The notes under the pieces are model-generated. The model had not been told where the DNA came from, ran no database searches, and worked only from the letters and a program-made list of their open reading frames with translations. Of a stretch of 64,000 bases of DNA, positions 34,247-42,509 are shown in pieces. Both the position numbers and the translations under genes were made by a program. The stretch's first letter is position 1. Each line of letters opens with the position of its first letter. The stretch covers positions 1 through 64,000 of the forward strand of contig DASXRC010000021.1 of assembly GCA_036506795.1 (NCBI GenBank), written 5' to 3'. The stretch is from DASXRC01 sp036506795. Its GTDB lineage: Bacteria; Actinomycetota; Actinomycetes; Mycobacteriales; Micromonosporaceae.

Positions 34247-35226
34247 GAGCCTGGCGGGTCGCCGAACATGGCGAACCGGCCGCCGTCCTGCGCCTGGTGG
34301 ACGCCGACCCGCCGGCGCCGGCGGAGGGTCAGCTGCTCGTGCGGGTACGGGCGACGGCTCTGAACTTTCCGGACGTGCTGCTCTGCCGCGGCACCTATCA
34401 GGTGCGCCCCCCGTTGCCGTTCACGCCCGGTGTCGAGCTGTGCGGCGAGGTGGTGGCCCTTGGCGGGGGCGTCGGTCGGTTCGCGGTCGGCGACCGGATC
34501 ATCGGTACGCCGGCGCTGCCGCACGGCGCCCTTGCCGAGTACGCCCTGGTTGACGCCGTCGACGCGTATCCGGCGCCGGACGCCCTCGACGACGCCGCCG
34601 CCGCGAGCCTGCATATCGCATACCAGACGGGATGGTTTGCCCTGCACCGGCGGGCCCGGCTGCAGCCCGGGGAGACGCTGCTCGTGCACGCCGCGGCGGG
34701 CGGGGTGGGAAGCGCGGCGCTCCAGCTCGGTTCGGCCGCCGGCGCGCGGGTGATCGCGGTCGTCGGCGGCGCCCGGAAGGCGGAGGCGGCGACGGCGCTG
34801 GGCGCCGACGTGGTGATCGACCGGCGCGAGCGGGACGTTGTCGCGGCGGTGAAGGACGCGACGGGCGGGCGCGGCGCGGATGTGGTCTACGACCCGGTTG
34901 GCGGCGACGCCTATGCGGCCTCCACGAAGTGCGTGGCGTTCGAGGGCCGCATCCTGGTGATCGGCTTCGCCAGCGGCGCAATCCCGACGCCGTCGCTCGC
35001 GCACGCGCTGATCAAGAACTACTCGATCGTCGGGCTGCACTGGGGGCTGTACAAGAGCCACGACCGGTCGGCGATCGACGAGACCCACGAGCGCCTCGGC
35101 GAGTTGGCCGCGCAGGGCGTCATCGACCCGTTGATCGGCGGCCGGCTGCCGCTCGAGGACGCCGCCGACGGCCTGACCCGGCTCGCCGCCGGAGACAGCA
35201 TCGGTCGTCTCGTTGTGCTGCCGTGA
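34243..35226 (+). CDS. Zinc-free MDR oxidoreductase (quinone oxidoreductase/enoyl reductase type)
   Basis: 327 residues from GTG 34243, overlapping the MaoC gene (GTGA). It has the MDR layout: LNFPDVLLCRG, PFTPGVELCGEVVALG, the Rossmann motif HAAAGGVGSAALQL (about residue 150) and a C-terminal IGRLVVLP. It lacks the zinc-ligand Cys/His set, as in NADPH:quinone oxidoreductases and PKS enoyl reductases. In this operon it could supply the enoyl reduction that the PKS module lacks. It closes the operon, converging on the HHE gene 28 bp away. Confidence 0.88.
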   Translation: MRAWRVAEHGEPAAVLRLVDADPPAPAEGQLLVRVRATALNFPDVLLCRGTYQVRPPLPFTPGVELCGEVVALGGGVGRFAVGDRIIGTPALPHGALAEYALVDAVDAYPAPDALDDAAAASLHIAYQTGWFALHRRARLQPGETLLVHAAAGGVGSAALQLGSAAGARVIAVVGGARKAEAATALGADVVIDRRERDVVAAVKDATGGRGADVVYDPVGGDAYAASTKCVAFEGRILVIGFASGAIPTPSLAHALIKNYSIVGLHWGLYKSHDRSAIDETHERLGELAAQGVIDPLIGGRLPLEDAADGLTRLAAGDSIGRLVVLP

Positions 35227-35254
35227 CCGACGACCGGGGACGCCACCCTTCGGC

Positions 35255-35761
35255 TCAGGTGTTCTCCTCGATGTACCTCTCCGGCTCCTTGTCGCGGAAC
35301 TCGAGGCCTCGCCCGCTCGGGTGGTCGGCATAGAACGCCAGCCACTGCGCGCCGAGCTCCGCTCGCAGCTCCCTGCTCGCGTGATGCCGGAAGTCGGGCA
35401 GCACCTCGTCCTCCTCCTCGGTGAGGTGCTCGCTGTTCTCCCGTCGGGTGTCCCACACCGCCGCCCACCAGTCGTCGGAGCCCACGGCCCGCCGACTCGC
35501 GGTGGCGATCGCGTCACGGATCTTGTTGTGATCGCGGATCGCGTCCTCGGTCTCCTCCTCCGCGTCGTCGCTCCGCTTCAGCAGGCGTGGGTAGAAGATC
35601 GCTTCCTCCGCCTCGGCGTGGATCTCCAGGTGCAGGGCCAGCGGTTCCCACACCGATCGCAGTTGCTCCTCGGTTCCGGCATCGTCGAGGCGGGCGAAGC
35701 CGCGGCGGAAGGCTTCATGGTCATCAAGGATGAGGGCTGTGATGTCCTCCATGCGAGCCAT
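35255..35761 (-). CDS. Hemerythrin HHE-domain protein
   Basis: 168 residues from ATG 35761, preceded by GGAGAAAG; an upstream in-frame start at 35815 is less likely. The helical bundle carries His/Glu ligands at regular spacing (LDDHEAFRRGF, LHLEIHAEAEEAIFYP, IRDHNKIRD, EHLTEEEDEVLPDF), as in HHE cation-binding domains. Such proteins bind a di-iron centre and are linked to oxygen, NO or stress sensing. It converges with the MDR gene and is divergent from the AI-2E transporter gene. Confidence 0.9.
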   Translation of the reverse strand: MARMEDITALILDDHEAFRRGFARLDDAGTEEQLRSVWEPLALHLEIHAEAEEAIFYPRLLKRSDDAEEETEDAIRDHNKIRDAIATASRRAVGSDDWWAAVWDTRRENSEHLTEEEDEVLPDFRHHASRELRAELGAQWLAFYADHPSGRGLEFRDKEPERYIEENT

Positions 35762-35851
35762 CTTTCTCCAATACAATCCGCCCGGCCAACCAGGGCAAAC
35801 CGGATCTTCCTTCATGGACAGCGATCAGAACGACTGGCAGGGTGGTGGCTT

Positions 35852-37021
35852 ATGGCAGGCGATGATCGAGAGCCGGGTGTCGGTCCCGAGTCGGCCATCG
35901 GTCCCGAGTCGGCCATCGGCGCCGGCGCCGAGGAGACCGCGGCACCGGTCTCGATCGCCGACCGGGTGCCGCCGGGGCTGGTGTTCAGGTGGGCGGCCGC
36001 GGCTACCGCCGGAGTGCTCATCGTGCTGGCCGTCGCGTACGGCTTCTACATCGTGCGCGGCATCCTGGTCCTCGTCTTGATCGCGTTGTTCGTGGCGGTC
36101 AGCCTGGATCCGGCCGTGCGGTGGCTCGTAACCCGGGGGGTGCGGCGCCCGTTCGCTGTCATGATCGTGGTGCTGATCCTTGTCGCGCTGTTCGGCGTGT
36201 TCATCTGGTCGATCGTGCCGCCCGTCGTCGAGCAGGGCGGCAAGCTGTTCTCGGATCTGCCGGGGTATCTGCGCAAGCTCGCGGACCAGTCGAGGGCGGT
36301 GCGCGAGGTCACCGACCGGTACCACCTGACCGACCGGCTGACCGCCCTCGCCGCCGAGCTCCCGGGCCGGCTGGCCGGCGGCGCCTTGGGCGTCGTGCAG
36401 AGATTTCTCGGCGCGCTCGCCTCCTCGCTGACGGTGCTCGTGCTGTCGATCTACTTCATGGCCGACATGCCGCGCCTGCGGCGGGGCGTGGTGGGGCTGT
36501 TCCCGCACCGCCGGCGCGCGCGGGCCGCCGAGATCGTCGACGTGGTGGTCGACAAGGTCGGCGGGTACATGATCGGAAACATCATCATCTCGCTGTTCGC
36601 GGGCGTATCGTCGTTCATCTTGCTGGAACTGGTTCGGGTTCCGTTCGCGCTACCGCTGGCAGTGGCGGTGGCGATCGCCGACCTGATCCCGATGATCGGC
36701 GCCACCCTCGGCGCCGTGATCTGCGTCGTCGTCTCGGTGTTCACCGTCGACATCTGGCCGGCGGCCGTGATCGTGCTGCTGTTCTTCATCGCGTACCAGC
36801 AGCTGGAGAACTACCTGATCGCGCCGCGCGTGCTGCGCAACACCGTGGATCTGTCCTCGGTGGCGGTCCTGCTGGCCGCGTTGATCGGCGGCGCCGTGCT
36901 CGGCCTGGTCGGCGCGATCATGGCGATACCCGTCGCCGCCACGGTGAAGGTCGTGATGTCCCCGATGCTGCCCACGGCCGACCAGCAGCACCTGCCCGGC
37001 GACGCGGACCCGGAGCTCTGA
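35852..37021 (+). CDS. AI-2E family (PerM/UPF0118) membrane transporter
   Basis: 389 residues from ATG 35852. The frame shows ~7-8 transmembrane segments: two near residues 45-90, one near 105-125, then a large soluble stretch (DLPGYLRKLADQ...), and four to five more from residue ~190. The family hallmarks are the LIPMIGATLGAV segment and the QQLENYLIAPRVL motif. Members have been linked to AI-2 efflux, Na+/H+ exchange or general small-molecule export; the substrate here is unknown. The N-terminal tail contains a tandem duplication of an 18-bp unit encoding GPESAI twice. Confidence 0.9.
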   Translation: MAGDDREPGVGPESAIGPESAIGAGAEETAAPVSIADRVPPGLVFRWAAAATAGVLIVLAVAYGFYIVRGILVLVLIALFVAVSLDPAVRWLVTRGVRRPFAVMIVVLILVALFGVFIWSIVPPVVEQGGKLFSDLPGYLRKLADQSRAVREVTDRYHLTDRLTALAAELPGRLAGGALGVVQRFLGALASSLTVLVLSIYFMADMPRLRRGVVGLFPHRRRARAAEIVDVVVDKVGGYMIGNIIISLFAGVSSFILLELVRVPFALPLAVAVAIADLIPMIGATLGAVICVVVSVFTVDIWPAAVIVLLFFIAYQQLENYLIAPRVLRNTVDLSSVAVLLAALIGGAVLGLVGAIMAIPVAATVKVVMSPMLPTADQQHLPGDADPEL

Positions 37022-37077
37022 TCCCGGCTGGCCGGCTACGCTGAGCCTGCAGGGGCGGCGACGCTCGGGGGTTAACG

Positions 37078-37812
37078 ATGCTGATGGTCCGCCGGGACGG
37101 CGATATCCACCGGGAGGACGGCGGCTGGTTCCAAGCCCGCTGGCACTTCTCCTTCGACCGTTACCACGACCCCGAGCAGATGGGTGTCGGAGCACTGCGC
37201 GTGTTCAACGACGACCGCATCGTCGCCGGGGCCGAGTGGCCCATGCACCCGCACCGGGACATCGAGTCGCTGACCTACGTGGTGGAGGGGCACTTCGAAC
37301 ACGCCGACTCGTTGGGCAACGACGGCCGGCTCGAGCCGGGCGCGGCGCAGGTGATGAGCTTCAGCCACGGCGGCGACCTGCACTCGGAACGCAACGCGTC
37401 CCGGACGGAGCCGCTGCGCTTCATTCAGTTCTGGATCCTGCCAGGCACGATCAGTCGGGAGTCCACGGTTCAGCAGCGTCAGTACTCGGTCGACGACCGG
37501 ACCAACCGGTGGCTGCAGATCATGGGCCCACCGGGCGAAGACGGCCTCGACCTTCGCCAGGACGGGCGGGTGTGGGTGGCCCACCTGATGGCGGGTGCTC
37601 GGCTGTCGCGTCGGTTCGGCGACGGGCGAGGCGGTTACGCGTACGTCATCGACGGCGACACCACCTGGAACGAACGCAAGCTTGGCACCGGCTACGCCGC
37701 CAGGATCGAGGGCCCGGAGGACGTCGTCGTCGAGGCGGTCGCGGACAGCGAGATGATCGTCGTGGATACGCCACTCCGGCACGTGCCGGTCGGAGTCTGG
37801 GCGCGGCGGTAG
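37078..37812 (+). CDS. Pirin-family cupin protein
   Basis: 244 residues from ATG 37078. It has the two-cupin pirin architecture. The metal-binding histidines of the N-terminal cupin are visible in PMHPHRDIESLTYVVEG and, further on, HSERN, followed by RFIQFWILP. The C-terminal cupin (AYVIDGDT) lacks the His set, as usual. Bacterial pirins are iron-binding proteins variously associated with redox sensing or quercetinase-like dioxygenase activity. The role here is open. Confidence 0.93.
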   Translation: MLMVRRDGDIHREDGGWFQARWHFSFDRYHDPEQMGVGALRVFNDDRIVAGAEWPMHPHRDIESLTYVVEGHFEHADSLGNDGRLEPGAAQVMSFSHGGDLHSERNASRTEPLRFIQFWILPGTISRESTVQQRQYSVDDRTNRWLQIMGPPGEDGLDLRQDGRVWVAHLMAGARLSRRFGDGRGGYAYVIDGDTTWNERKLGTGYAARIEGPEDVVVEAVADSEMIVVDTPLRHVPVGVWARR

Positions 37813-37834
37813 CCGAACCACCTGAGGGGATCTG

Positions 37835-38182
37835 ATGCAGGACAACGCCGACGTAGACGCGTCCGTGCCGCCCAGCGGCCCGGGCTGCGCGGAGTGCGAG
37901 CAGACCCAAGGCTGGTGGCTGCACCTGCGCCGCTGCGCGACCTGCGGCCACATCGGGTGCTGCGACACATCGCCGGCCCAGCACGCGACCGCGCATTGGA
38001 TCAGCACCGGCCACCCGCTGGTCCGCTCGTACGAACCCAGAGAGGACTGGTACTGGGACTACCGCACCGAGCAGATGTACGCGGGCCCCGAACTCGCGCC
38101 GCCTCAGCATCATCCGCTCGATCAGGGCGTGCCCGGGCCGGCCGACCGGGTGCCCCACGACTGGCGACGTCAGCTCCACTGA
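37835..38182 (+). CDS. UBP-type zinc-finger protein
   Basis: 115 residues from ATG 37835. Cys/His spacing (GCAECEQT, RRCATCGHIGCCD, HATAHWISTGHPLV) is that of the UBP-type (BUZ) zinc finger, which in eukaryotes binds ubiquitin C-termini and in actinobacteria occurs in stand-alone small proteins of unknown role. It lies 22 bp after the pirin gene and may be co-transcribed. Its 3' end overlaps the convergent ATPase gene by 13 bases. Confidence 0.9.
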   Translation: MQDNADVDASVPPSGPGCAECEQTQGWWLHLRRCATCGHIGCCDTSPAQHATAHWISTGHPLVRSYEPREDWYWDYRTEQMYAGPELAPPQHHPLDQGVPGPADRVPHDWRRQLH

Positions 38183-38625
38183 GGCGATAGTTCGAGGCTG
38201 ACGGTGACAGCGGTTCCACGCGGGCCAGTGGTGATCACGAGGTCCTCAGCGAGCTGACGGCTGACCCACAGGCCTCGGCCGCCGACGGCTGCGGGGTCGG
38301 GGCGGTTGCGTCCGGTCTCGGGATCGTCGATGCCCGAGCCACCGTCGGTGATCTTGCAGTAGATCCGCGTCGCGTCGGACCACAGGCGCAGGCGACCCCG
38401 GCCGCCGCCGTGCCGGATGGCGTTGGTGATCAGTTCGCTGGCAACGATGAGCAGCCGCTCGGCCGTTCGGGTCGAGGCGCCCATGGATCCGGCGTGGGCG
38501 AGGACGCTCGCGCGCATGGCGTACAGGCCGTCCGCGTCGACGACCAGGTCCAACGGCACATCGGGGGGAGGGGCCAGCGGATGTCGCCCCGTCCCGGCTG
38601 CGCCGAGTGGATCAGGGCTGGTCAT
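38170..38625 (-). CDS. SpoIIE/RsbW-type ATP-binding (anti-sigma-like) protein
   Basis: 151 residues from ATG 38625. HATPase_c-type motifs: the N-box ASELITNAIRHG, ITDGGSGI (G1) and GGRGLWVSRQLAED (G2). This is the single-domain kinase fold of anti-sigma factor kinases common in actinomycetes. It starts inside the end of the MEDS/STAS gene (14-bp overlap), so the pair is translationally coupled. Together they likely form a stress or sensory switch controlling an unlinked sigma factor. Confidence 0.92.
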   Translation of the reverse strand: MTSPDPLGAAGTGRHPLAPPPDVPLDLVVDADGLYAMRASVLAHAGSMGASTRTAERLLIVASELITNAIRHGGGRGRLRLWSDATRIYCKITDGGSGIDDPETGRNRPDPAAVGGRGLWVSRQLAEDLVITTGPRGTAVTVSLELSPQWS

Positions 38626-39484
38626 TGACTCTGTGTACCCGAAGCCGGGGCGCGGCATTCGCACCCACCAGGTCCAGCATGGTGCCCACCAGGCGCCGGC
38701 AAACGATCGACATTCGTCGCGAGGCGGGCAGCCGGAGCGCGGCCTGCACGATGGTCGCGGCGCATGCGGCGTCGATGTAGTCGAGGCCCGCGAGGTTCAC
38801 GTGCATGTGGCGGTCGAGCCGGACCGACTCCGCGAGGGCCTGCTCGAGCACGTCCTGGTGCCGGTAGTCGAGCTCGCCGGCGATCCTGATTCCCGGGGGG
38901 CTGTACTGCCGGCAGATCCGTAGCAGCGGGTGCTCGTGGTAGACCTGTGCGGCCACGGTCTTCGGATGGGCCTGCGCCGCGAAGGCCAGTGTCACCGCGT
39001 CGAAGCTGTCCCGGTCGTACTGGCAGATCACACACAGCCGGCCGTCGGCGAACAGCCCGGCAATCCCCGTCTCGAAGTCGACCAGCTGGTCGGCTCCGGC
39101 CGTGGGGCGGGCGGCCCAGCTCATGTCCGCGGTCACCCGTAGTCCCGGATAGCCTTCGCCCGACGCGCGATCCAGCTCCCCGGCCAGCGCCTGCACCATG
39201 CCGCCGGCGGTCGGCGGGCCGCCGGCTGACAGCGCCGCGTCGGCCGGAACGATGGTCAACTGACCGCGGCGAAGGGCGGCGCCGGGTCCGACGGCCCGTG
39301 CCGACAGCTCACGGGCCAACTCCGGCGGCGCCACCGATGCGGTCCAGCAGACGACCTTCTCGCGGCGGCGAAGTCCATCCCGCACGAAGGCGGCGACGAG
39401 ATCCCACCGCTCATCGACGTCTGTGAAGGTCAGGCAGGCGTGATCGCCAGTGCTCAGCGTGTTGACCCTCGCCGCATCCGCCAT
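38612..39484 (-). CDS. MEDS-domain sensor with C-terminal STAS-like domain
   Basis: 290 residues. The N-terminal ~180 residues form a MEDS (DcmR-type sensory) domain: GDHACLTFTDVDERWDLVAA, the RREKVVCWT strand and LCVICQYDR. The last ~90 residues resemble a STAS anti-sigma-antagonist fold (GIRIAGELDYRHQDVLEQAL, HVNLAGLDYIDAACAATI), though the phosphorylatable Ser/Thr position reads IDAACA. It is coupled with the downstream anti-sigma-like ATPase. Ligand unknown. Confidence 0.88.
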   Translation of the reverse strand: MADAARVNTLSTGDHACLTFTDVDERWDLVAAFVRDGLRRREKVVCWTASVAPPELARELSARAVGPGAALRRGQLTIVPADAALSAGGPPTAGGMVQALAGELDRASGEGYPGLRVTADMSWAARPTAGADQLVDFETGIAGLFADGRLCVICQYDRDSFDAVTLAFAAQAHPKTVAAQVYHEHPLLRICRQYSPPGIRIAGELDYRHQDVLEQALAESVRLDRHMHVNLAGLDYIDAACAATIVQAALRLPASRRMSIVCRRLVGTMLDLVGANAAPRLRVHRVNDQP

Positions 39485-39549
39485 GCCCGCCGCCCGTCAT
39501 CGTCGCAACGTGGGACAACGGTAGAGCACGGCCGACCCGTGGGACTCTG

Positions 39550-40281
39550 TCAGGCCCAGTGCGGGCGGCATAGCCGCACGCCGTCCAGCTCGACGGTGGA
39601 GGCCAGGGCGGCGGCGTATCCGGATGGCGCGGGCAGGTCGCGTACGTGGACCGGACCACCCGGCCACCAGTCGGGCATGGTGATGGCCGGCCCGTCGACG
39701 GCGATATGGCTCAGCTCGAGGCTCAGCCCCCGCCCCGCCAGCTTGGCCACGGCCTCCTTGCGCGTCCAGCCGCGGTAGAACGCGACGCTCCGGTCCGCGC
39801 CCGCGAGGGCGCGGTATCGGGCGTACTCCCCGGCGGCGAACGTCAGGGCGGCGAGGTCGTCGACCTCGCCGAGGTCGCGCACCTCCTCCAGGTCGACGCC
39901 GACCCGTCCGGCGCCGACGACCGCCATCACGAGCCACCCCCCGGAGTGCGAGACGGAGTAGTCGAGCGAGCCGCCGTCGGTCAGCGTGGGCCGGCCGTGA
40001 CCCGGGTCCCCGCAGTGCTCGCAGCCGCGCCGGATCGTCACCGCCCTCGGGTCGCGTTTCAGGTAGTGGGCAGCGACCAGGCGCTGCACGGACCTGGACG
40101 CGACAAACGTGAGCCGCGGCGCTCCGACCCGGTGCTCCGCCGCGCGGACCCGCTCAGCGGCGTCGAGCAGCCCCGACCACCGGTCGCCGTGGACGATCGG
40201 CACCACCCAGACATGGCACTCACCCGCGGCCGGCGGGGACCCCGGCTCGAGCGGCTCCCGCAGGTCAGAGCTCCACGCCAC
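39550..40281 (-). CDS. Sfp-type 4'-phosphopantetheinyl transferase
   Basis: About 243 residues if GTG at 40281 is used; a GTG further upstream (near 40320) is possible, and the longer frame beyond that runs antisense to the DUF1801 gene. Sfp-type signatures are present: YSVSHSGGW, the Mg-binding GVDLEEV, and WTRKEAVAKLAGRGL. Such enzymes transfer phosphopantetheine from CoA to the Ser of PCP/ACP domains. It lies about 4.3 kb beyond the NRPS/PKS operon, which contains five carrier domains and no transferase of its own, so it is the best local candidate for their activation. Confidence 0.9.
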   Translation of the reverse strand: MAWSSDLREPLEPGSPPAAGECHVWVVPIVHGDRWSGLLDAAERVRAAEHRVGAPRLTFVASRSVQRLVAAHYLKRDPRAVTIRRGCEHCGDPGHGRPTLTDGGSLDYSVSHSGGWLVMAVVGAGRVGVDLEEVRDLGEVDDLAALTFAAGEYARYRALAGADRSVAFYRGWTRKEAVAKLAGRGLSLELSHIAVDGPAITMPDWWPGGPVHVRDLPAPSGYAAALASTVELDGVRLCRPHWA

Positions 40282-40387
40282 CGGCCAACGATAGAACCTC
40301 GGCGATCCGGCCGGCACGTGTTCACCGACTCGTCGGCGGACGCGGCGGCACCAGGTCACCAGTGTTGACGTGGCATATTTTCGAGCC

Positions 40388-40741
40388 ATGAACACGGCGG
40401 TCGAGCGGTTGCTGCAAAGCCACGAGCCGCGTATCGCGGACGTGGCTCGTCGGACGTGCGAACAGGTCCTCGCCGTGTTTCCCGGTGCGGTGGTCAGCAC
40501 GGACGATCGGAACATCGGGGTTCGGCACCGCACCGGGTACCAAGGGCTGATCTTCGTCGTCACGCCACAGCGTGCGCACGTCACGCTGGGCATCGCCCGC
40601 GGCGCGGACCTGCCGGATCCCGCGCGGTTGCTCGAAGGCCGCGGCACGGTGCATAGGCATCTAAAGATCCGCGACGTCGACGACCTGGAGCGACCGGAGC
40701 TGCGGCAGTTGATGAGCGCCGTGGTGGCCCGGTCGACATGA
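40388..40741 (+). CDS. DUF1801 (YdhG-like) protein
   Basis: 117 residues from ATG 40388. The pattern (N-terminal helix, GYQGLIFVVTPQRAHVTLGI strands, a HLKIRDVDDLERPELRQLM C-terminal helix) fits DUF1801 proteins, which share a fold with the frataxin-like YdhG family. Function unknown. It is divergent from the phosphopantetheinyl transferase and converges with the SDR gene. Confidence 0.8.
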   Translation: MNTAVERLLQSHEPRIADVARRTCEQVLAVFPGAVVSTDDRNIGVRHRTGYQGLIFVVTPQRAHVTLGIARGADLPDPARLLEGRGTVHRHLKIRDVDDLERPELRQLMSAVVARST

Positions 40742-40765
40742 TCTGCGCCCGGTGTCGAGCCTGGG

Positions 40766-41557
40766 TCAGGCACCACCGGCGAGTCTGCCTCCGTCGATCG
40801 GGATGACGGCTCCGGTGATGTATGAGGCGTGCGGTGAACACAGCCAGGCGGCCGCGGCGCACACCTCCTCGACGGTGCCCAGCCGCTTGGCCGGGATGGC
40901 CTGGGCAAGCTGGTCGCGGACCTGCTGCGGTACGCGGTCAAGGTGGTGCGTGAGGATCGTGCCCGGGGCGATGGCGTTGACCCGGACGCTCGCGTCGGCG
41001 TAGTCGAGCGCGGCGCAGCGGGTCAGCCCGATGACGCCGTGCTTGGCCGCGGCGTACGCGGACAAACCGGCTCGTCCGGTCAGCCCGGCCGTCGACGACA
41101 TGTTGACGATCGCGCCACCGCCGGTCGCCCGCATGGCGGGGACTTCGTACTTCATGGACAGGAAGATGCCGCGGAGGTTCACCTGGAGCACCTCGTCGAA
41201 CGCGTCGACGGGCAGGTCGGCCAATGGCGTGGGTGGCTGGCCACCGCCGGCGTTGTTGAATGCCGCGTCCAGCCGCCCATAGGTCTCAACGGTGCGATCG
41301 ACAAGCCGCCGAAGGGCGTCCGGATCGGCGACGTCGGTGGGCATCGCCAACGCCCGCCCGCCATCTGCTTCGATGGCCGCGGAAAGCGCGTGCAGCGCCG
41401 ACGCGTCGCGGGCGGCCAGCACCACGGTCGCACCGGCTGCGGCGAAGGCGCGGCCGGCCGCCTCACCGATGCCGCGGCTGGCGCCGGTGATGATCGCCAC
41501 CTGGCCGCTGAGCAGGCCGGGGTGGCTCGGCTCCGACTGACGCACGCCCTCGATCAT
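40766..41557 (-). CDS. Short-chain dehydrogenase/reductase
   Basis: 263 residues from ATG 41557, with GGGAGG eight bases upstream. Classical SDR signs: TGASRGIG cofactor loop, NNAGG, Ser in NMSSTAGLTG, catalytic YAAAKHG and the C-terminal SYITGAVIPIDGGRLAGG. An acidic/basic discrimination (ARDAS after beta-2) suggests NADP(H). The substrate is unknown. A repeat-rich hairpin region lies just upstream. Confidence 0.93.
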   Translation of the reverse strand: MIEGVRQSEPSHPGLLSGQVAIITGASRGIGEAAGRAFAAAGATVVLAARDASALHALSAAIEADGGRALAMPTDVADPDALRRLVDRTVETYGRLDAAFNNAGGGQPPTPLADLPVDAFDEVLQVNLRGIFLSMKYEVPAMRATGGGAIVNMSSTAGLTGRAGLSAYAAAKHGVIGLTRCAALDYADASVRVNAIAPGTILTHHLDRVPQQVRDQLAQAIPAKRLGTVEEVCAAAAWLCSPHASYITGAVIPIDGGRLAGGA

Positions 41558-41583
41558 CTCGCACCTCCCGGCCCGCACCGAGC

Positions 41584-41686
41584 CAACTCAGTCAGACTTG
41601 GGCGCATGGTCGCCCGCCAAGGCCCAACTCAGTCAGACTTGGGCGCTTGGTCGCCCGTCGAGGCCCCAAGTCTGACTAAGTTGGGG
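41584..41686. repeat. Tandem direct repeat plus inverted copy between SDR and DUF3040 genes
   Basis: A 33-bp unit beginning CAACTCAGTCAGACTTGGGC occurs at 41584-41616 and 41625-41657 with one mismatch. Its core reappears inverted at 41662-41686 (CCCCAAGTCTGACTAAGTTG and on). The second direct copy and the inverted copy could form a stable stem, in competition with the first copy. It may act as a terminator for the upstream DUF3040 gene or be a dispersed genomic repeat. Confidence 0.75.
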
Positions 41687-41738
41687 CCTGCCTGGAGGAC
41701 GGCAGCACCTCAAGCTGGCGCCGTGCCGGTCGACGCGG

Positions 41739-41942
41739 CTACGAGAGCGCGACCGTGACGAGCCCGCCCGCGAGGGCCACAATCGCGACCACGAGCAGGA
41801 GCAGCCGACGCAGGCGGAGCATGCGGTACTCGCGGGGCGGACACGGTCGGCCACTGCGCATGCCTTCGGCGAACTTGCGATCCTGGGCGCGTAGGGCGGC
41901 GTCGAGCGCGTCGAGCCGGTGACGATCATCTTGGCTGAGCAT
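41739..41942 (-). CDS. DUF3040-family membrane protein
   Basis: 67 residues from ATG 41942. The N-terminus (LSQDDRHRLDALDAALRAQD then KFAEGMRSG) and PPREYRMLRLRR match actinobacterial DUF3040 proteins. A single C-terminal transmembrane helix (LLLLVVAIVALAGGLVTVAL) follows, whereas many family members have two, so this is a short version. Function unknown. Confidence 0.8.
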   Translation of the reverse strand: MLSQDDRHRLDALDAALRAQDRKFAEGMRSGRPCPPREYRMLRLRRLLLLVVAIVALAGGLVTVALS

Positions 41943-42066
41943 TTCGAGTCTCCGGTGGTACAGATCGGGGGCAGTGGTCGAGGGACACGGGCAGGAGATA
42001 CCCGCTCGGCGGCCCTTGAATCGGGTACGCCGCGGTCCGCTATCGTCCGTCCGGGGGTGGCCACAC

Positions 42067-42500
42067 GTGGCCGATCTGCGCTTCTGCGCGCACCAGTATC
42101 AGCACCTGCCCCTGCCGGTCCTGCGGCAGCGTTGGCGCGACGCCGAGAGACTCGGCTTTGACGTGGACCCTCATGGCGGTGGACACGGACCCGTGCGGGT
42201 GAGGACGCTGGTCACCAGCGTCTACTTTGGACACCCCCGTGACCGTCGCGAAGGCTGCGATGACGGTCGACCACCTCAACGCCGGACGGGTGGAGCTCCT
42301 GGGGCGGGTACGCCGTAGAGACCGACGCGCCGTCCTATGCCCTGACCGCCGAGCGCAGCCGGCGCTTCGACCACCTGGGCGCCGATCGGGGACGCGATTC
42401 CGCGGAGATTCGGCACTCGGTGGTCTGCTTCCCGCCGTTGACGCCGTGGGAGTCCGTCGATTACCTCAGCGACATGGTCGGTCGCTTGCGTGCAGCGCTG
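42067..42500 (+). pseudogene. Decayed LLM-class flavin-dependent oxidoreductase
   Basis: Pieces of one luciferase-like monooxygenase family protein can be read across frames: CAHQYQHLPLPVLRQRWRDA and ERLGFDV (from 42067), VTSVYFGHP, then in another frame VTVAKAAMTVDHLNAGRVEL (about 42239-42298), then after a further shift HSVVCFPPLTPWESVDYLSD with MVGRLR near 42480. The middle of the barrel is deleted and the C-terminus runs into the AraC gene on the opposite strand. At least two frameshifts and one large internal deletion make it non-functional. Confidence 0.7.
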
Positions 42501-42509
42501 TGCGGTCCG

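Noticed and set aside
35884..35920. 18-bp tandem repeat in the AI-2E gene as a regulatory repeat
   Set aside because: It is in frame and merely duplicates a six-residue unit in a disordered N-terminal tail.
40282..40941. Long N-terminal extension of the phosphopantetheinyl transferase
   Set aside because: It runs antisense through the DUF1801 gene and makes no sense for an Sfp-type enzyme of ~240 residues.
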